DNA from: Hallerella sp963656065
GTDB lineage: Bacteria > Fibrobacterota > Fibrobacteria > Fibrobacterales > Fibrobacteraceae
Direction of reading: 5' to 3'
Assembly (NCBI GenBank): GCA_963656065.1
Contig: CAVKGV010000003.1
Location: 62,001-126,000, forward strand
DNA: 64,000 nt
The position numbers and the translations under genes are program-made. The notes under the pieces are model-generated. The model was given only the letters and a program-made list of their open reading frames with translations, was not told the DNA's origin and searched no databases. Of this stretch, positions 59,708 through 64,000 are shown in pieces (within the stretch, counting starts at the first letter, position 1; each line of letters opens with the position of its first letter).

Positions 59708-60817
59708 ATGCTGAGCATTTGTATCCTCGGAATCCTCACCGCGCTATATGTATCCCTGTTCCTGTTTTTTTCGATAGGGCTTTTACGGGCAAAGAAGCGT
59801 CCGGCGGATTCCGAAGAACGGTGGAGCGTTTCCGTTATCGTCCCGCTCAGAAATGAAGAGAAGCACGCTTTGCGGACCCTCGAAGCGCTCGACGCCCAGG
59901 ATTACGAAGGGGATTGGGAAGTCATCTGCATCAATGACCGCTCTACGGACGACACACAAAAATTGCTCGAAGATTTTGCCGCAAGCCACCCGAGATTTTC
60001 GGTCGTAAACGTTCCGATGGACGCTCCCTATATCGAAAGTCCCAAGAAGCGTGCACTAGAAACGGGATTTCAAAAAGCCCGCTACGAAATTCTCATGACG
60101 ATGGATGCCGACTGCATTCCTCCGAAGGGATGGATCCGTTCGATGGCGAGCCGTTTCCAGGGAAACATCGCGATTGTGCAAGGTCCCAAGAAAAATTCCG
60201 GTTCGCCGGGAATCGTTCACGCCTACCAGAAGCTCGAAACCCTCGGCTACACATCCATCGAGGCGGCAGGATTCAGCATGGGCGTTCCCATGGTCGCAAG
60301 CGCAGCGGCTCTGGCCTACAAGAAAGAACTTTTTTTCCGCGTCGGAGGATTTGGCGACTTGGTGCACCTTTCTTCCGGCGATGACGATATGCTCGTCCAT
60401 AAGATGATTCACGAACCGGATGTCGGATTCTGCTACAATCTCGACAAGGATGCCGTCGTAGAAACCGCTCCGGTGGATTCCCTGAAAGAGCTGCTGAACC
60501 AGAGAGCGAGATGGGCGAGCAACGGGACGCACTATTCCAATCATTTCTACACGCTTTTCCTGACGCTTATCTACACCTTTTATGTCTGGCTTTTCCTTGC
60601 TCCGTGGCTTGCGGTTTTCTGTGATTTTCCGTGTAGCTGGTTCGTCATTCCCTTTGTCCTGAAAGTCGCGGTCGATACGCTTTTTCTGTCTATCGGAGCG
60701 GTTCGCCTGCACGAAACACAACTTCTCAAGGCTTTGCCGCTGACCGAGCTTTTGCAGATTCCGACGATCGCTGTCGCCGTCCCGCTAGGGATATTTAAAC
60801 TGTTTCGTTGGAAATAG
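59708..60817 (+). CDS. Membrane glycosyltransferase, GT2 family (processive-type motifs)
   Basis: 369 residues. One N-terminal helix (SICILGILTALYVSLFLFFSIGL) and three or four C-terminal helices flank a cytosolic GT-A domain. VIVPLRNEEKHALRTLEAL binds the nucleotide sugar. Acidic motifs are INDRS, MDADCIPP (D-x-D) and SSGDDDML. LLNQRARWASNG supplies QxxRW, as in synthases and membrane-bound GT2 enzymes that make or transfer beta-linked sugars. The product is unknown. Exopolysaccharide or glycolipid synthesis is likely. The stop overlaps the convergent nucleotidyltransferase gene by 23 bp. The start follows from the promoter position. Confidence 0.9.
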   Translation: MLSICILGILTALYVSLFLFFSIGLLRAKKRPADSEERWSVSVIVPLRNEEKHALRTLEALDAQDYEGDWEVICINDRSTDDTQKLLEDFAASHPRFSVVNVPMDAPYIESPKKRALETGFQKARYEILMTMDADCIPPKGWIRSMASRFQGNIAIVQGPKKNSGSPGIVHAYQKLETLGYTSIEAAGFSMGVPMVASAAALAYKKELFFRVGGFGDLVHLSSGDDDMLVHKMIHEPDVGFCYNLDKDAVVETAPVDSLKELLNQRARWASNGTHYSNHFYTLFLTLIYTFYVWLFLAPWLAVFCDFPCSWFVIPFVLKVAVDTLFLSIGAVRLHETQLLKALPLTELLQIPTIAVAVPLGIFKLFRWK

Positions 60818-62084
60818 AGTTTCGCGCAAAGAGGAGAGCGTCTTCCCGGGAAAGGATTTTTCCCTGCAGTTGGCGTTCGAATTCTTCCCGGATGATTTCA
60901 CCGATGCGCGGACCGGGCTTAAGCCCGAGCGAAAGCAAGTCAGCACCTTTCAACAGCGGTTCCGGCGAAACGTCGAAGACTCCGATTTTTTTTGCGGAGA
61001 GCTTCAGGCATTCCGCGGATTCGCTCCGGGCGTTTTCTTCCAAAAGTGGCGTGGACTTCAAGTAGGGATAGACGAGGGAAAGCCCGCCAAGCTGAACCGA
61101 TGCGCGGCGCAGGAATTCCGCATCAAAATCCAAACGGCGAGCCTTTTCGACAAACAGGGGAAGCATCCGGTGAAGTTCGGGAATGCGCTTTAAAAGTTTC
61201 ACCTCGTTCGTTATCCGGGAAAGGAATCCGTTCACATCGGAAACATTATCCGTCCCGGAAAGAAGTGCGGCAAAAGCGAGAACTTCCTTTGAAACGAAAT
61301 CTTCGACGGCGGGAAGTTCGTGCGAGATGTTGTCTAACAGGATTCCCAGATTTTCGAACGATCCGCCCAGCGGACGGATTTCCGGGAAGAAGCGGGACAG
61401 GTCCATTTCGAGAAAAGCGCGAAGTCCAAAACTCGGGCAACCGGGCTTCAGGAGCCATTTTTTGAACTCTTCGAAAATCCGTTCCGACGAAAGATCGGCG
61501 AGCGAAAGCGAACGGCAAAGCTCGGCGGTTTCCGGAGCGAGCTTCAAGGAAAAGCGCGACGCGAACTGGACTCCGCGCAAAACGCGAAGCGAATCCTCGG
61601 CAAACGCCGACGAAACGTGGCGAAGCAAGTACCTGTCTAGATCGCCTTTGCCGTCATAGGGATCCGAAAGTTCGAGTTCCGGCAGCGACAGACCCATCGC
61701 GTTCACGGTGAAGTCGCGGCGAAGCGCCGCCTCGGCAAATGTTAAATGCAGGTGCGTTTCTACAAGAAAGCCCCGATGTCCTTCCCCGACTTTGTTTTCT
61801 GTCCGCGGAAAGGAAAAATCCAAGTCGAGACCTTTCGACGCCAAGTGCACGACGCCAAAAGCCTTGCCGACTAGATTCGGACGTCCGAAATCAGAAAGGA
61901 TTTTGAGCAGAGCGTCCTGTCCGATATCGTAAACTTCCACGTCGAAATCCCGGGAATCCCGACCGAGCATCGCATCGCGGACAAAGCCTCCGACCAAATA
62001 GCATTTTCCGCCGGCGGCACGGATACGCTCCGCAATTTGCATCAGGCGTTTCGGGATTTCGCTTCGGACTTTTTCCAGGTTCAT
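60795..62084 (-). CDS. CCA-adding enzyme / poly(A) polymerase family nucleotidyltransferase
   Basis: A class II tRNA nucleotidyltransferase-fold enzyme. The head domain reads YLVGGFVRDAMLGRDSRDFDVEVY (residues 29-52) with catalytic D46-x-D48. RRDFTVNAMGLSL and DPYDGKGDLDRYLLRHV follow, then EDSLRVLRGVQFASRF. The 429-residue length suits a CCA-adding or A-adding enzyme, and which of these cannot be decided by eye. Because the tRNA in this window lacks CCA, such an enzyme is needed. The start is overlapped with the stop of a small upstream lipoprotein gene by 4 bp. Confidence 0.9.
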   Translation of the reverse strand: MNLEKVRSEIPKRLMQIAERIRAAGGKCYLVGGFVRDAMLGRDSRDFDVEVYDIGQDALLKILSDFGRPNLVGKAFGVVHLASKGLDLDFSFPRTENKVGEGHRGFLVETHLHLTFAEAALRRDFTVNAMGLSLPELELSDPYDGKGDLDRYLLRHVSSAFAEDSLRVLRGVQFASRFSLKLAPETAELCRSLSLADLSSERIFEEFKKWLLKPGCPSFGLRAFLEMDLSRFFPEIRPLGGSFENLGILLDNISHELPAVEDFVSKEVLAFAALLSGTDNVSDVNGFLSRITNEVKLLKRIPELHRMLPLFVEKARRLDFDAEFLRRASVQLGGLSLVYPYLKSTPLLEENARSESAECLKLSAKKIGVFDVSPEPLLKGADLLSLGLKPGPRIGEIIREEFERQLQGKILSREDALLFARNSISNETV

Positions 62085-62410
62085 GGAGAGACCTGCAGCG
62101 AATCCGTCCGGGAAGAATCCTTTTTGGATTCCTCGTACATTTCGTAAATGCTTTTCTTGATTTTATTCGTCAATGTGTCCGACTTTTCATATTCCGCCTG
62201 TTCCGCGCGGCATTCCGAAAGTTCCCGGGATGTCCATTCCCGCTGATCGGGCGACATCGCCGTATGATTCAAGCGGTATTCGATTTCGGCGCAAACGGGC
62301 TTTTTTCTTTGCGAAGCGCATCCGACAAGCAGAACGACTGCACACAAAGTAATTCCGAAAAATTTTATCGGGGAAATCAAGTTTCGAGAACGCTTTTTCG
62401 ATAAAGGCAT
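62081..62410 (-). CDS. Small lipoprotein of unknown function
   Basis: A 109-residue protein with a basic N-terminus, a hydrophobic segment and lipobox (ITLCAVVLLVGCASQ). The mature part (about 80 residues) is charged and helical (SPDQREWTSRELSECRAEQAEYEKSD), possibly a coiled coil, with two further Cys. I recognise no family. The stop overlaps the nucleotidyltransferase start by 4 bp, and it lies 12 bp after the propeller gene's stop, so all three share a transcript. Confidence 0.7.
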   Translation of the reverse strand: MPLSKKRSRNLISPIKFFGITLCAVVLLVGCASQRKKPVCAEIEYRLNHTAMSPDQREWTSRELSECRAEQAEYEKSDTLTNKIKKSIYEMYEESKKDSSRTDSLQVSP

Positions 62411-62422
62411 AAAATTTCGCTT

Positions 62423-64000
62423 CTAATGGATGACCAGAATTTTTCCGCGCTTTTTCCGGGAACCTTTCTGGATGATGTAATGATAGACGCCCGGAGCGAT
62501 TAAAACGCCTCGCCTGTCGCGACCATCCCAGACGATGCGCCCGCCGTCGAGTTCATCGCCGTGAAACGCCCGGACCAGATGCGCCCCGGAATTGTAAACG
62601 GAAACGGTCGCTGTTTCCGCAACATTTTCAAAAGTCAAGACCTGCCCCAGGTCAAAGCGGACAGGATTCGGAAAGACCTTTATTTCGGGTCCGTCCGATG
62701 TCATAAACGAAGATGCTTCGCGCAAATCGGTCCGCGCATAACGCGAAGCACCGTTCTTGTGGACAAACCAGACCTCTCCTTTTTTTCCATCGACAAGAAC
62801 ATCATAGACGATGTCGTTCAGGAGACCGTTTCGGCTCACAAATTTCGTCGCAGCCATCGTATCAGGACTGTTTCCGACTTTTTTTACCATGTAAGCGCCG
62901 CTGCCGATCGTCCCAATCCAGAGCCTGTCATTCGGATCGATGGATAACGACGAAAGATTCGCCTGTTCATACGAAGATGTTTTGTGCGGAGCCTGGACCG
63001 AATCCATGCCGGTTTCAAAATAGGCGAACGTGGAATTGGTGATGACCCAAAGCCGCCCGGACTTGTCGAAATCCATGTCCAAAATGACGTAGTTGCCCGG
63101 CGTGGGGACGGTTGCCTTGCTCTGGAGAACGAGTTCACCGCCGGTTTCTGCGACAGGACGGATGTGGAAAATATCCAAGGCTCCGACGCCTTCCGTTCCC
63201 TCAGTCTTTCCCGCACCGGAATAGAGGATCCATTCCGAACCGTCCTCCGACCAAGTGGCCCTGAGCGGTCCGGAAAACTTTCCGCTTCCTGCATGGTTGG
63301 CGCAGCTTATCTCTCCCGACTTGTCGATGTAGGCGATTCCGTAGCCTGAATTTCCCCAAAAGCTTACCAGCCAGCCGAGACTGTCCGGGGAGACGGCAAC
63401 GCCTGTCGGCACGATGTAATTTGTGAGGTAACGCTCGGCACAGTTGGAATTTTCCAAACCGATGTTTTGCAAGAACTCGCCGCCGTTCTCCGAATAAATC
63501 CGCCACCCAAATCCCCAGATGCCGACGAGAGTTGTGCCGTCAGAAAGCGTTTCCAGATTTTTTAGCAAGCGGGTGTAAGGTTCTACGCCACCGTAATAGG
63601 GAAGATCGCCGAGCGAAGGTCCATAGGCAAAAGCTTCTCCGTCGCTCCAACCAAAATCGCCGTCCGCCGAATATACGGTCACGCCTCCGGAGCCTCCCAC
63701 AAAAGGAACCACCGCATAGGGATTTTTCAGGGAAAATCCTGTCCAGGCCGAAACGTCCGTCAGCTCCCCGTCGTCATAATACCACGCCGAATTTTTCCCG
63801 ACCAGATAGGAAAATCCGTCTCCGGAAAGGACTTTTCGCACGAGGGAACTGTCACCGTTCCACAAAGCGGGGAACTTTTTCCTAGAAAGCGTATCGCCGT
63901 TTGCAACGAGAACGGAAAGCGTTTCGTCGAAACTCGCCTGCAACGCTCCGTTCGAAAGCGATAACCGGGTGATAGCCACAGCCGACGAATCCTTGCCGTG
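62423..64000 (-). CDS. Beta-propeller protein with T9SS tail, PorZ-like (partial, N-terminus off the right edge)
   Basis: At least 525 codons with no start inside the window. Repeated short blade motifs (SPDSLGWLVSFWGNSGYG, DKSGRLWVITNSTFAYFETG, DPNDRLWIGTIGSGAYMV, DGKKGEVWFVHKNGASRYA) form two-component-regulator-type propeller blades. The last 85 residues (IKVFPNPVRFDLGQVLTFEN, WDGRDRRGVLIAPGVYHYII) form a FlgD-like/T9SS sorting domain. This combination is like PorZ, a T9SS cell-surface component, but also like other T9SS cargo, so the symbol is withheld. The protein is exported if the missing N-terminus has a signal. An internal GTG at 63979 is not a credible start. Confidence 0.78.
   Translation of the reverse strand, partial: HGKDSSAVAITRLSLSNGALQASFDETLSVLVANGDTLSRKKFPALWNGDSSLVRKVLSGDGFSYLVGKNSAWYYDDGELTDVSAWTGFSLKNPYAVVPFVGGSGGVTVYSADGDFGWSDGEAFAYGPSLGDLPYYGGVEPYTRLLKNLETLSDGTTLVGIWGFGWRIYSENGGEFLQNIGLENSNCAERYLTNYIVPTGVAVSPDSLGWLVSFWGNSGYGIAYIDKSGEISCANHAGSGKFSGPLRATWSEDGSEWILYSGAGKTEGTEGVGALDIFHIRPVAETGGELVLQSKATVPTPGNYVILDMDFDKSGRLWVITNSTFAYFETGMDSVQAPHKTSSYEQANLSSLSIDPNDRLWIGTIGSGAYMVKKVGNSPDTMAATKFVSRNGLLNDIVYDVLVDGKKGEVWFVHKNGASRYARTDLREASSFMTSDGPEIKVFPNPVRFDLGQVLTFENVAETATVSVYNSGAHLVRAFHGDELDGGRIVWDGRDRRGVLIAPGVYHYIIQKGSRKKRGKILVIH

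Overview
The window looks like a chromosome piece of a Fibrobacter-type bacterium (phylum Fibrobacterota, FCB group). Reasons: a lipoprotein with the Fibrobacter succinogenes major paralogous (FISUMP) domain, Ser-rich linkers behind lipoprotein signals, several GH8 and GH5 cellulases, type IX secretion (T9SS) C-terminal tails, and promoter elements of the Bacteroidota form TAnnTTTG. Genes are densely packed with many 1-4 bp overlaps. No CRISPR array, phage or intact insertion sequence is visible. There is one 363-base assembly gap inside recC.

Layout. 1-8.7 kb: recC-recB-recD on the minus strand (recD runs off the left edge), led by a putative 36-codon ORF, then a tRNA-Val(GAC). 8.9-20.5 kb: housekeeping and envelope genes, namely a phosphopantetheinyl transferase, a 1759-residue Ig-repeat lipoprotein, prepilin peptidase, a Gfo/Idh/MocA oxidoreductase, the FISUMP lipoprotein, ispD and nnrD. 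19.9-27.3 kb: a minus-strand run of outer-membrane protein, uvrC, dinB and four envelope/unknown genes. 27.4-32.4 kb: a subtilisin-like protease flanked by two unknown secreted proteins. 32.4-35.4 kb: inositol-phosphatase family protein, NSS symporter, LytTR regulator. 35.4-35.8 kb: a repeat-rich intergenic island. 35.8-38.7 kb: anaerobic ribonucleotide reductase nrdD-nrdG with an ordered palindrome array upstream.

39.0-58.9 kb is the most distinctive part, a polysaccharide locus. It holds two lipoprotein GH8 enzymes sharing 1,084 identical bases, a T9SS-tailed CBM11-like protein, a T9SS-tailed GH8 and GH5 pair, a six-gene minus-strand operon (jelly-roll protein, three large outer-membrane beta-barrels, a lipoprotein, and a GH18-fold protein lacking the catalytic glutamate), and a lipoprotein GH5. 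It contains no SusC/SusD pair. My inference is that the operon encodes a surface glycan-binding or uptake apparatus serving the adjacent cellulases.

58.9-64 kb: lpxA, a membrane glycosyltransferase, a CCA-adding enzyme family member (the window's tRNA lacks an encoded CCA), a small lipoprotein, and the C-terminal part of a T9SS-tailed beta-propeller protein.

A window-wide pattern: nine or so genes have a TAnnTTTG-like promoter element only 4-7 nt before the ATG and no Shine-Dalgarno sequence, suggesting leaderless transcripts, whereas genes inside operons have clear GGAG/GAGG sites.
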